A stretch of DNA of 64,000 bases, from assembly GCA_943367595.1 (NCBI GenBank), contig CALRJS020000001.1, positions 62,001 through 126,000 of the forward strand, given 5' to 3'. The notes below the pieces were generated by a model. That model saw only the letters and a list, made by a program, of their open reading frames with translations. It was not told where the DNA came from and did no database searches. Positions 17,692 to 25,273 of this stretch are shown here, piece by piece; position 1 is the first letter of the stretch, and the number at the start of each line of letters is the position of its first letter. Source of the stretch: MW101C3 sp943367595. Lineage in GTDB: Bacteria > Cyanobacteriota > Cyanobacteriia > PCC-6307 > Cyanobiaceae. The position numbers and the translations under genes are program-made.

Positions 17692-18651
17692 TCAGCGGAT
17701 GAAGTTGAGCAGCTCTTTGGGGGAGGCCAGCAGATCGATCGCCACGAAGAAAATTTTCCCCTGGGGATCGATCAGGAAGCGCCAGGCCACGTTCATGCCC
17801 ACGCCTGCACCGAACCAAGGGGTCTGGACGCGGCCAGTGACCTTGATCTGGGTGTACCCATCGGCGGCGGGCTCGGTGACGCCTTGCTCGGGCAGAAGCT
17901 TGAGGTTCTGGCAATCTTCCTTGAAGAAGCGCAGAACTGCCGGCTTGCCCACGATGGGCCGCTGGAAGGGAGGCTGAAGAGCGCCATCAGGAAGGAACAG
18001 CTCAATCAACGCATCGAAATCGTTGGCATTGAGCAGGTTCATGTAGGAGAGCACCGTGGTGTTGCTCACCCCTTTGATGCTCACTTCGCTGCGCTGGGAG
18101 GGCTCGGTGGGAGGCACCACCGGCTCGGCGATCCGCTCGGCGTCTTCGATCTTGTTCGGGTCGAAGCCCATGTCGACCACCGCGTTGCGCAGCACGGTGA
18201 TCTGCTGACCGCCTTCCAGCCCCTTGATGGCATTGAGGATGGCGGCCGCATTGGCAGACAGTTGGTAGCCCTGGGGAATCGGGGCGACGGTGCCCTGCTC
18301 CATCCATTCACCGAGGCGATACCAGAAGCCGAGCTTGATGTTCGGCGACCAGATCGAATAGGTGCGAGAAATCGGAGTATCCACGCGGTTGGCCAGATCG
18401 CACATCACCTGCGACTGATCCTGGAAGCTGAGTTGACGAATCTGGTTGAGGGTGGGCTCGGCGAATTGCATCCGAGCGGCGCCGGGAGCTGCAATGGTGA
18501 TTGTTTTTCCCATTTCCAGATAGGCGTACCAGATCAGAGCGAGCTGATCTTCAGCGCTCAGCTGATTGAATCGCGCAATCGTGGCTGGCACGACATCCGC
18601 TGAAAGCGTTGTTGGAAAAATGCCGCGAGCGTCTTCAAGCGTGATGGCCAT
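17692..18651 (-). CDS. ocp: Orange carotenoid protein OCP
   Basis: This 319-residue protein closely follows Synechocystis OCP. The N-terminal all-helical carotenoid-binding domain (about 15-165) includes Tyr44, Trp101, Trp110 and Arg155. A linker and the NTF2-like C-terminal domain (about 195-319) follow. Tyr203 and Trp290 align with Tyr201 and Trp288, which hydrogen-bond the keto group. The residue aligned with Glu244, the salt-bridge partner of Arg155, appears to be Asp246, a conservative change. Under blue-green light OCP turns red, binds phycobilisomes and dissipates energy as heat; it also quenches singlet oxygen. ATG 18651 is preceded by AAGGAT and a promoter-like sequence. Confidence 0.97.
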   Translation of the reverse strand: MAITLEDARGIFPTTLSADVVPATIARFNQLSAEDQLALIWYAYLEMGKTITIAAPGAARMQFAEPTLNQIRQLSFQDQSQVMCDLANRVDTPISRTYSIWSPNIKLGFWYRLGEWMEQGTVAPIPQGYQLSANAAAILNAIKGLEGGQQITVLRNAVVDMGFDPNKIEDAERIAEPVVPPTEPSQRSEVSIKGVSNTTVLSYMNLLNANDFDALIELFLPDGALQPPFQRPIVGKPAVLRFFKEDCQNLKLLPEQGVTEPAADGYTQIKVTGRVQTPWFGAGVGMNVAWRFLIDPQGKIFFVAIDLLASPKELLNFIR

Positions 18652-18680
18652 GGGAATCCTTCGCTGCAGGGATTGTGACT

Positions 18681-18689
18681 ATTGTAACA
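18681..18689 (-). promoter_or_regulatory. Putative extended -10 promoter of ocp
   Basis: On the minus strand the sequence TGTTACAAT is an extended -10 (TGn then TACAAT) about 30 bases ahead of the ocp ATG. No good -35 is visible, which is typical of extended -10 promoters. The surrounding 40 bases are clearly AT-richer than the genome. Confidence 0.5.
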
Positions 18690-18900
18690 GTCTTTCTGGC
18701 TATCCCTTTTTTCTCCCAAACAGCTGCGGCGCAATGGGTGTGAGCCGATGCCGCGCCTGAGGCCTGCCCCCTGGCGGAGGCACCTGATGGCCCAGCGCGC
18801 GCCGCGCCGCTGCGTACCCCAGAATCCCCCGCCTGGCAGATCTCTGCTCGCGTTCGTGGGCTGGGTTCGTCCAGAGTTGGAAGAACCCGTGCGTTCGGCA

Positions 18901-19125
18901 ATGCTTCCCAACCCCTTCTGCCCGCTCAGGGGTGCTGCTGTGTTGAGCCTCAAGGCCACGGTGCTGCTGTTGCTCACCCTGTTGATCAAGGCGCGCATCC
19001 AGATCCGTTTCTTCTCGGCTCTTGGCGTGCTGTTGCTGCTCCTGCAGACGCTCGCCTTTTTGGCCGCCGGCGGGCTGCTCAGCGTGGCGGGGGTGGGGGT
19101 GATGGCCACGGGCCGGCGGCGCTGA
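18901..19125 (+). CDS. Candidate small hydrophobic protein
   Basis: From ATG 18901, 74 residues could be made; a GTG at 18940 would give 61. Two hydrophobic segments separated by a basic turn (KARIQIR) suggest a helical hairpin in the membrane, ending in RRR. No family is recognised. High GC makes chance open frames common here, so this is a weak call based on the regular helix-turn-helix hydrophobicity only. Confidence 0.35.
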   Translation: MLPNPFCPLRGAAVLSLKATVLLLLTLLIKARIQIRFFSALGVLLLLLQTLAFLAAGGLLSVAGVGVMATGRRR

Positions 19126-19438
19126 GGCGGGCAACCCACAGCAGCGGCTGGCTGGAGGTCATGGCCAGACTGCTCGACGACTGACCTCGCTTCACATCGG
19201 TTCTGTGCGTTCAGCTGCAGCCGGTCAGCGGCGGTAGCCAGTCAGCGCCGACAGCTCAGCGGCCGGCTGCGCCTGATCCATTGCAGCCGCTCACCGATCG
19301 GCTGCGCTGCCGAAAACTCCGGGATCAGCGCCAGGCGACCCCGCGCGATCGGCGCCGAGGGGCGCCGGCGCGTGATCAGCAGCGACAGCTTTTTGGGCAC
19401 GAGGCGGAGGCTGAGGCCTGGCCAGGTGCCGCTGGAAA

Positions 19439-19523
19439 CGGAGAGGGTGGGATTCGAACCCACGGAGGCTTGCACCTCGCTGGTTTTCAAGACCAGAGCC
19501 ATCAACCACTCGACCACCTCTCC
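19439..19523 (-). tRNA. tRNA-Ser (UGA)
   Basis: A complete class II tRNA of 85 nt on the minus strand. The acceptor stem GGAGAGG/CCTCTCC has discriminator G. The anticodon stem around loop CTTGAAA gives UGA for codon UCA. A long variable arm and T-loop TTCGAATC are present; CCA is not encoded. The 3' 28 bases match tRNA-Ser(CGA) at 12.9 kb exactly. Confidence 0.96.
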
Positions 19524-20220
19524 AGGTGCCCCGCAGGGGGTGGTCTGATTTTCTCATGCCCGCCTTGCCCCCGTGCCGACACCCCCTGCCGCCCCCGCTG
19601 CTTTCACCACAACACAGCCGCTGCCGCGCCTGCTGCGGCGTGTCGACCCAGGCGAGGCGTGGCGACCCAGGCGCCCGGAGTTCGCAGCCACCCCACGTCA
19701 TCTGGTTCCGGCTGAGCTGGCAAGTGCTTCCGCCGCAGGTGGCCGCCTCGCCCAGTCCCTGTGAGTGGACAGCTCACAGTTGTCCGGCGACAACCCGCAC
19801 CTACTGGTCAGCTGTGCGGTGGAGGGCTTGCTGTCTCGCCGTAGAGGACTTGCTGACACGCCGTTGAGGAATGGCCAGAGCGCCGCTGTTCATTGCGCAA
19901 TTGACAATTGAAAACTGGCAATCGATCAACGCCCGATGTGCAGTTGATTGCTGTCTGATGGTCAGTTGTTCCATGCCCGGTGGGCAGCAGCCTGACGCCA
20001 TCCCTGGAGTTTCTCCATGGCCGATGTGTATCTGTCGGCAGTCAAATCGGCAACGGCTGCATGCAGATCGGTCCAGTCAATGCTTGTCTGACGATTGCAT
20101 CCATAGCCGCTCTGCAAGGAGCGGATGTGCGCATTGTGCGGGTATCGCCAGAAGAGCGTGATCGGGCCGGCGCCATCAGCTGCCGTGATCATGGTGCCGA
20201 TAAGCTATCTCGGGTGCACC
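19524..20220. other. Intergenic stretch, no supported gene
   Basis: About 700 bases upstream of the DUF389 gene. It contains a 22-bp tandem repeat (listed separately) and an AT-richer patch at 19898-19945 where CAATTGACAATTG forms a short palindrome-like element. No open frame here has a recognisable product. Confidence 0.55.
19816..19903. repeat. 22-bp degenerate tandem repeat, about 4 copies
   Basis: Units begin at 19816, 19838, 19860 and 19882. The first two share most positions (GAG.GCTTGCTG...C), and each starts GC-GG or GCCG. The later copies are more diverged. Confidence 0.7.
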
Positions 20221-21402
20221 ATGGAACCGGCTCACATGTGGAAAGGATTGTCCCTTCTCTCCCATCCCCCGGCTGACATCGCAGCACTTACGGAAGAATT
20301 CGAGAAGGAATCGAAGCTGGATGAAGTTTATATCGTGCTCACGATCGGTGCTGGCCTGATCGCCTCTCTGGGCCTGCTCGCCGACAGCCCTGCCGTGGTG
20401 ATCGGCGCCATGCTGGTGGCTCCCTGGATCCTGCCGCTGCGGGCGGTGGCGTTCGGCATCCTGCAGGGCCGGCTGCCGTTGGTGGCGGGTGCCCTGCTCA
20501 CCCTGGCCAGCGGTGTGGTGGTCACGATCGGCCTCTCCTACCTGCTGGGGCTGTCGGTGGGGTTGCCGGTGTTCGGTGCCGAGGTTCAGTCGCGCACCAC
20601 ACCGAACCTGCTGGATCTGGGCATCGCCCTGGTGGCCGGCGCCATCTCCACCTACGCCAAGGTGCGCAGCAAGGCGGTGTCGTCATTGGCGGGCACCGCC
20701 ATCGCCGTGGCCCTGGTGCCGCCCGTGTGCGTCTGCGGCCTGCTGCTCTCCGCCCAGCAGTGGGGGCCGGCGCGTGGGGCTGGCCTGCTGTTTCTGGCCA
20801 ATCTGCTCGGCATCCTCAGTGGCGGGCTGCTCACCCTGGCGGCGGCGGAGCCCCTGTTTCGCCTGCAGCTCTGGCGCAGCCGCCTGGGCGCCGTGAGCCT
20901 GCTGCTCACCGCCCTTCTGCTGGTGCCGCTGTCGGGCAGCTTCCTGAACCTGGTGGGCATCGCCAAGCAGCGCTCGGCTCTGCAGCAGGTGGAGCAGGCG
21001 ATCGCTGACAGCCTGCGCACCCACACGCTCGTGCTCGGCAGCAATGCCCAGCTGCTGGGGGTCAGCATCGACTGGGCTCAGAACCCGCCGCTGATCAGCG
21101 CATCCGTGAGTGTCACCAACCCCAACCTGCCCACGCCCCGCCAGGTGGCCGCCGTTCAGGACTTCATCAACACCAGGCAGCCGATCCGCTACCGCCTGCT
21201 GGTGCAGCGCGCCTCGATCGATGTGATCGGCCCGCAGACGGCTCCCAACCCGCCCGAGGCCAAGGAACAGCTCATCGCCGACACCGTCAAGAACGACACG
21301 GTCAAGATCGACACAGCAAAGATCGACACCGTCAAGATCGGCACGGCCAAGAACGACATCGCCAGGAGCGCCGCCGCTGCGCCGCCCGTGCCAGCGGGTT
21401 GA
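20221..21402 (+). CDS. DUF389-family membrane protein
   Basis: About 393 residues from ATG 20221 (an upstream in-frame start at 20125 seems too far). A short acidic N-terminal segment (EEFEKESKLDEVYIVLT) precedes about six or seven hydrophobic helices with the DUF389 patterns IASLGLLADSPAVVIGAMLVAPW, VAGAISTYAKVR and AIAVALVPPVCVCGLL. A soluble domain follows. DUF389 proteins are integral membrane proteins of unknown transport role. The C-terminus carries six 5-residue repeats (DTVKN, DTVKI, DTAKI and similar) made by a 15-bp tandem array. It stands alone between tRNA-Ser and a convergent gene. Confidence 0.85.
   Translation: MEPAHMWKGLSLLSHPPADIAALTEEFEKESKLDEVYIVLTIGAGLIASLGLLADSPAVVIGAMLVAPWILPLRAVAFGILQGRLPLVAGALLTLASGVVVTIGLSYLLGLSVGLPVFGAEVQSRTTPNLLDLGIALVAGAISTYAKVRSKAVSSLAGTAIAVALVPPVCVCGLLLSAQQWGPARGAGLLFLANLLGILSGGLLTLAAAEPLFRLQLWRSRLGAVSLLLTALLLVPLSGSFLNLVGIAKQRSALQQVEQAIADSLRTHTLVLGSNAQLLGVSIDWAQNPPLISASVSVTNPNLPTPRQVAAVQDFINTRQPIRYRLLVQRASIDVIGPQTAPNPPEAKEQLIADTVKNDTVKIDTAKIDTVKIGTAKNDIARSAAAAPPVPAG
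21280..21369 (+). repeat. 15-bp tandem repeat x6 in the DUF389 gene
   Basis: Six contiguous 15-bp units of type GACACCGTCAAGATC start at 21280, 21295, 21310, 21325, 21340 and 21355, with one to five differences each. They encode the charged C-terminal pentapeptide repeats. Confidence 0.92.
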
Positions 21403-21485
21403 TCCTGCGGTGGGCTCCACGCCAGTTGGCTCCGATCCGCACCCGTCCGCACCACGCCAAGCCGGAGACAGCCGCTCAGGGCGGC

Positions 21486-21947
21486 TCAGCCCCATGGCTG
21501 CGGCTGCAGGGTTTTCGGCAGATACAGCGGGTGCATCGGGCAGGCCTGGCGGCTGAGCCGGAGGCAGTGCAATGCCGGCAGCAGGCTGCGCACGGCCTGG
21601 TCGCGGCCGGCGAAGCCTCCCTTCACTCCCCAGGCCGCCACCACCAGGTCTGCGGCACCGGAAAGACGCTGGAGCCAGCGGTCGTTGGCGGGGCCCACCG
21701 GATCGCAGGCCGCCAGCATCCGCCTTGGATCCGTGGCGCGGTAAGCGAACAGGTTGCCCAGCCAGAGCGCGCCGTAGCCCCAGCTGCGGGCAAAGGCCAC
21801 GCAACGCCGTACCGTGGGATCGTCGGAGTGGCCGTCGGCGCTGCTGGGATTGAGGCCGATGATCAGCACCGCCGGCGCAGCCGACCAGCGGCGCCCGAGC
21901 GCATACCGGTAGCTCCGGCAGGAACTGACGATGGCCCAGCGCTGCAT
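21486..21947 (-). CDS. DUF1643 domain protein
   Basis: 153 residues from ATG 21947. The pattern RYALGRRW, LIIGLNPSSADGHSDDPTVRRCVAFARSWGYG, LWLGNLFAYRATDPRRM and VVAAWGVKG is typical of DUF1643 proteins, which resemble uracil-DNA-glycosylase-like folds by motif order. The biochemical role is unknown. The longer frame upstream runs into the neighbouring methyltransferase and is not part of it. It lies 62 bases downstream of the methyltransferase gene on the same strand. Confidence 0.82.
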   Translation of the reverse strand: MQRWAIVSSCRSYRYALGRRWSAAPAVLIIGLNPSSADGHSDDPTVRRCVAFARSWGYGALWLGNLFAYRATDPRRMLAACDPVGPANDRWLQRLSGAADLVVAAWGVKGGFAGRDQAVRSLLPALHCLRLSRQACPMHPLYLPKTLQPQPWG

Positions 21948-22009
21948 GGTGGCGTGCCGCGGGTTCCATCCTGACGAGCCCGACACAGCCGGGCGCCGGC
22001 AGCGTGGGG

Positions 22010-22663
22010 TCAGGGGCTGGCCTTGCGGCCGATCACAGCAAAAAAGGGATCTCCCTTGCCGCCCAGCCAGCCCAGCGGCCCCTGGGCGGGGGTGTCTTCG
22101 GCGATCACCGCTTCCACCGTCCAGCCCTGGGCGACCAGCACCCGGGCCACGAACTCCAGGTGGTCCCGGTCGCTGCCGTCGGTCCACACCTGGGGGGCCT
22201 TCTGGAAGAACATCCGGTTCGAGAAGGCCACGATCACCTGCCCGGCCGGACGCACCACCCGCAGCAGCTCAGCGGCGATCGCTTCCGGCTGCTGCAGATA
22301 TTGCCAACCGGCCACGATCAGCACCGCATCCACGCTGGCATCGGCCAGGGGCAGCACCTGGTCCCGGTTGAGGTTCTGCACCCAGTGACGATCCAGCCGG
22401 GGATTGGCTTCCAGCTCCCGGGCATTGAGGCCATGGCCGATCACCTCGTCGTAGGTGACGCCTTCGGGCAGGTGGCTCACCCAGCTGCTCATCAGATCCA
22501 GAACCACTGCGCAGGGGGGAATCCGCTCGCGGTAGAGGGCCGTGAGCCTGCTGCGGAAGCTGGCATCCAGATGCTGAACGAAACGGGGTTCCGCATAGAA
22601 CAGGGCGTCGTCGGAGCCATCGAGCTTCACCCGCTGGGCTGCGCTCAACACCTGCTGAACCAT
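22010..22663 (-). CDS. SAM-dependent methyltransferase (type 11-like)
   Basis: 217 residues from ATG 22663. An N-terminal segment (FYAEPRFVQHLDASFRSRL) is followed by a Rossmann core: VVLDLMSSWVSHLP as a weakened motif I, then the VDAVLIVAGWQYLQQP segment, and ELLRVVRPAGQVIVAFSNRMF. Proteins of this shape are widespread in cyanobacteria and proteobacteria; the substrate is unknown. It diverges from the VOC-family gene, with 104 bases between the two starts, and is followed by DUF1643. Confidence 0.82.
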   Translation of the reverse strand: MVQQVLSAAQRVKLDGSDDALFYAEPRFVQHLDASFRSRLTALYRERIPPCAVVLDLMSSWVSHLPEGVTYDEVIGHGLNARELEANPRLDRHWVQNLNRDQVLPLADASVDAVLIVAGWQYLQQPEAIAAELLRVVRPAGQVIVAFSNRMFFQKAPQVWTDGSDRDHLEFVARVLVAQGWTVEAVIAEDTPAQGPLGWLGGKGDPFFAVIGRKASP

Positions 22664-22767
22664 GGCGATGTCCGCGTGCTGGGAGTGGCTTGGGGCAGCC
22701 TGGCAGCCGCGCCTTCCTCCCGCGAGCGGCCACGCCATCCTGGCGGCGGTGTGTTGCTCACAACCCG

Positions 22768-23178
22768 GTGACTTCTTGTTCCCAAGCGGGCCCGATCGAG
22801 AGTTCGCTCGTGCTGGCGGCTGACGATCCACAGCAGCTCGCCGGCTTCTATGGGCTGTTGCTCGGCAGCACGGCGCAGCCGGGGCTGAGCGCGCGGCACT
22901 GGCGCCTGCCGCTGCCCTCCGGCGGCCGGCTGGAGATCTACGCCCCGTCGTCACGGCGGCCCAGGCCGCGACAGCACGGCCGGCTGGGGATCTGCGCGAC
23001 ACGGGCGGCCGGAGCAGAGCCAGCCCTGCAGGTGCTGCACGACTGGCGACTGCAGCTGCTGGCCCGGGGGGCCGCTGAACTGGAGCCGGCGCGGCTGGAG
23101 CCGTTCGGAGCGGAAACCTGGATGGCCGATCCAGAGGGCAACCCGTTTCTGCTGCTGGTGCAAGGGGGCACAAGCTGA
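22768..23178 (+). CDS. Glyoxalase/VOC-like protein
   Basis: About 136 residues from GTG 22768. The beta-alpha-beta modules of the vicinal-oxygen-chelate fold are suggested by LAADDPQQLAGFYGLLLG near the start and MADPEGNPFLLLV at the end. The usual metal-binding His and Glu are not clear, so it may not be a metal enzyme. It is divergent from the adjacent methyltransferase. Function unknown. Confidence 0.7.
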   Translation: MTSCSQAGPIESSLVLAADDPQQLAGFYGLLLGSTAQPGLSARHWRLPLPSGGRLEIYAPSSRRPRPRQHGRLGICATRAAGAEPALQVLHDWRLQLLARGAAELEPARLEPFGAETWMADPEGNPFLLLVQGGTS

Positions 23179-23267
23179 GCTCGATCTCCAGGCTCTGAAG
23201 CAACAGAGGATCCGCACGTCCGTTTCTGCAACTTGCTCTGATTGGCAACGGCACTGTTGTGCCAACC

Positions 23268-23342
23268 GCGCTCCATCACTGAGCGGCGCCATCACTACGC
23301 CTCCCACATCAACGCCTTCCACATCAGCGCATCGCTATCCCT
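23268..23342. repeat. 15-bp degenerate tandem repeat x5
   Basis: Units starting 23268, 23283, 23298, 23313 and 23328 share the core (C/T)CCA(C/T)CA. Examples are GCGCTCCATCACTGA and GCGGCGCCATCACTA. It is followed 16 bases later by a related 16-bp array. Confidence 0.82.
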
Positions 23343-23358
23343 AGGAATGTCACCATTA

Positions 23359-23422
23359 CGCACCGCAGTCACTGCGTACAGTAGTCACTGCGCACCGCCA
23401 TCACTGCGCGCCGCCATCAGGC
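23359..23422. repeat. 16-bp degenerate tandem repeat x4
   Basis: Units CGCACCGCAGTCACTG, CGTACAGTAGTCACTG, CGCACCGCCATCACTG and CGCGCCGCCATCAGGC are contiguous from 23359. The unit resembles the preceding 15-bp unit plus one base. Confidence 0.9.
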
Positions 23423-23534
23423 CGCTGTTGCATCTTGCAGCGATTCCGCTGCAGGCGCATGTTGCCGCACGACACGTGGGCCGTTGGATGAGCGATGGCT
23501 ACGGTTGCAATGAATCTTCCTGGCTGTCAGCCCC

Positions 23535-24257
23535 ATGATTGAAACCATCGATGATCTGCCGGAAGGCACGCTTGGTTTTCAGTTCAGAGGAAAGATCACG
23601 GCTGATGATTATAATCTGGTGCTCACTCCGGCCTTGGATCAGGCACTGGAGGAGCACGACCGCGTCAAGGCGCTGGCCTGCCTCGGAGACGATTTTCAAG
23701 GCTTCAGCCTGGGGGCCGCTTGGGAAGACACCAAAGAGGGAGTACGGCACTGGGATGGCTTCGAGCGGCTGGCTGTGGTCACCGATGTGGCCTGGATGCG
23801 GCATGGCCTGCAGGCCATCGCCGTGGCCCTGCCCTACCCCGTGCGGGTGTTCGGCAATGCCGAGCCTGAGGAGGCGCGCCGCTGGCTGAGCGAGGCCCTC
23901 GGCATCATTCAGGTGTCCCGTGACGCCGATGTGGTGACGGTGCGGTTGATCGGCTCGCTGGATGCCGGTGCCTACGCCCGCGCAGAGGAAGAGATCGCGG
24001 CGGCGTTTGCCGGCCTCGATGGCGTGCGGCTGCTGCTTGAGTTGAGCGCCTTTGACGGCTGGGCTGGGCTGGCAGGGCTGAGCCGCCACCTGGGGCTGAT
24101 CCGCCACCACCACCGGGCGATCCGGCGGGTGGCCCTGGTGGGCAACAAGGTGTGGCAGAAGCTGGCCGAAAAGGCCACCTCCCGGTTCATCACCGCCGAA
24201 ACCCGCTTCTTCGCTTCCACGGATGCCGCCTTGGCGGAGGTATGGATCCGGCAGTGA
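23535..24257 (+). CDS. Tandem SpoIIAA-like (STAS/SEC14-type) protein
   Basis: This 240-residue soluble protein is made of two similar halves of about 120 residues. Each half has a GxxxxDY/AYxxxxxxxxxAL-like opening and a central strand followed by LSxFxGW or LGDDFQGFSLGA (half 1: LPEGTLGFQFRGKITADDY; half 2: DADVVTVRLIGSLDAGAY). This matches the SpoIIAA-like family once called DUF3478, normally a single domain. ATG 23535 is clear. No partner gene is adjacent. Function unknown; related folds bind lipids or act in anti-sigma partner switching. Confidence 0.75.
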   Translation: MIETIDDLPEGTLGFQFRGKITADDYNLVLTPALDQALEEHDRVKALACLGDDFQGFSLGAAWEDTKEGVRHWDGFERLAVVTDVAWMRHGLQAIAVALPYPVRVFGNAEPEEARRWLSEALGIIQVSRDADVVTVRLIGSLDAGAYARAEEEIAAAFAGLDGVRLLLELSAFDGWAGLAGLSRHLGLIRHHHRAIRRVALVGNKVWQKLAEKATSRFITAETRFFASTDAALAEVWIRQ

Positions 24258-24721
24258 CAGGCGCAAGCGTGAACAGATGTACAGAGCGATGGACGGTTTC
24301 GCCCCACTGTTCCATGATTCATTCGTTGGGATTCGGAGGCACCATTTGGCAGATACTCCCCCTGAACATCGATCAGGAGTGCGCTGACGTTTCGGACCCT
24401 GCTCCAACAGTCTCGCAGGACATCGTGGCTTTTAGGTTGCTCTTTGCAACCACCCTATGCATCGTTTCAGGTGCCCATGGGTATGGATGAAGCCATTCCG
24501 TTGATCACCATGGCCCCAGGTGCCAGCGGCAGCAACTCCGTCCCACAACTTCATCATTTTGCGAATCAATCGATTCGCCTTTTGTGCATCTGATTCATCC
24601 GTGCTGAGATCACGCCTGTCCTCGACCCTGGCCTGATCGGCATACCCCAGAGGAGCGGAGCCCGGTGGCCTTGCCATCGGGCTTTCTCATGGCCGTGCAT
24701 TCCCCCCACGCGGCTGCCGTT
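24258..24721. other. Intergenic stretch, no supported gene
   Basis: About 460 bases, somewhat AT-richer than its neighbours, lying between convergent genes. Apart from a terminator-like hairpin at 24659-24687 nothing recognisable is seen. Confidence 0.5.
24659..24687 (+). terminator. Putative rho-independent terminator
   Basis: AGCCCGGTGG, loop CCTTG, then CCATCGGGCT form a 10-bp stem with one G-T pair, followed by TTTCT. The T-run favours the plus strand, although the nearest plus-strand gene ends 400 bases earlier. Confidence 0.45.
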
Positions 24722-25273
24722 TCACGCTTCCCCGCCGTTGCCGCTGCAGGCGTCAGCTCCATTGCCCCTGAGCGCGTCCGCGGTGTTCTGCTGCCGCAAG
24801 GCCCGCAGCACGGGCTCCAGCCGCAGGCGGTTGTAGCGCTGCAGCCACAGGCAGGGCAGGTTGAACAGGGTGGCGAAGCTGAGGCTGATCCACACACCAA
24901 GTGGCGGCAACCACAGGGCCGTGAGCAGCCAGAAGGGCCAGAGCGCCAGGTGCACCAGCTCGGCGCGCCTGGTTTCCGCCACCAGCCGTTGCAGCGTGCC
25001 GGCATCCCGCCGCACCAGGCTGTTCTTGCGCACGCCGCCCGGCAAGGCATCGCCGGCATCGGGCAGCAGGGATTTCCAGCGCCGGATACCCAGCCGGCGC
25101 TCGTAGCCCTGGGTCGTTTCCGGCCAGGGTCGCCGCGCGGTCAGCCAGGTGTCCCGCTCAAGGGCCGCCAGCGGCAGTCGCTGAGCGAGCCAGCCGATCA
25201 GCAGCGACCACACCAACCAGCCCAGCGCACAGGCCAGGGCCGCTAGCGCGTCGGAAAACGCCTGCCTTTCCAT
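24722..25273 (-). CDS. CrtO-like glycosyl-carotenoid acyltransferase
   Basis: This 183-residue membrane protein resembles staphylococcal glycosyl-4,4'-diaponeurosporenoate acyltransferase (CrtO of staphyloxanthin synthesis, unrelated to the CrtO ketolase). Diagnostic features are RRWKSLLPDAGDALPGGVRKNSL, the segment TLQRLVAETRRAELVHLALWP, and N-terminal and C-terminal helix pairs. Its start overlaps the glycosyltransferase stop by 31 bases, so the pair is translationally coupled. Likely role: adding a fatty acyl chain to the sugar of a glycosylated carotenoid. The substrate is inferred from family and context only. Confidence 0.78.
   Translation of the reverse strand: MERQAFSDALAALACALGWLVWSLLIGWLAQRLPLAALERDTWLTARRPWPETTQGYERRLGIRRWKSLLPDAGDALPGGVRKNSLVRRDAGTLQRLVAETRRAELVHLALWPFWLLTALWLPPLGVWISLSFATLFNLPCLWLQRYNRLRLEPVLRALRQQNTADALRGNGADACSGNGGEA

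Larger units (their letters stand above)
18652..19438. other. Long spacer between ocp and tRNA-Ser
   Basis: About 790 bases. The part next to ocp carries its promoter. A weak membrane-protein candidate lies at 18901-19125. The rest (19126-19438) shows no coding pattern I can support. Confidence 0.5.
23179..23534. other. Repeat-filled intergenic region
   Basis: About 355 bases upstream of the double SpoIIAA-like gene. Roughly half of it (23268-23422) is two consecutive tandem-repeat arrays of period 15 and 16. No gene is supported. Confidence 0.7.

Noticed and set aside
19898..19945. CAATTGACAATTG element considered as an insertion-sequence end
   Set aside because: No transposase, no partner inverted repeat and no target duplication were seen nearby.
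20125..20220. Upstream in-frame extension of the DUF389 gene
   Set aside because: The extra 32 residues are unlike the family, which begins near the acidic EEFEKE segment; ATG 20221 is preferred.
24432..24677. An 81-codon minus-strand frame after the acyltransferase
   Set aside because: Composition is mixed and no family is recognised; the terminator-like hairpin lies inside its 5' end.
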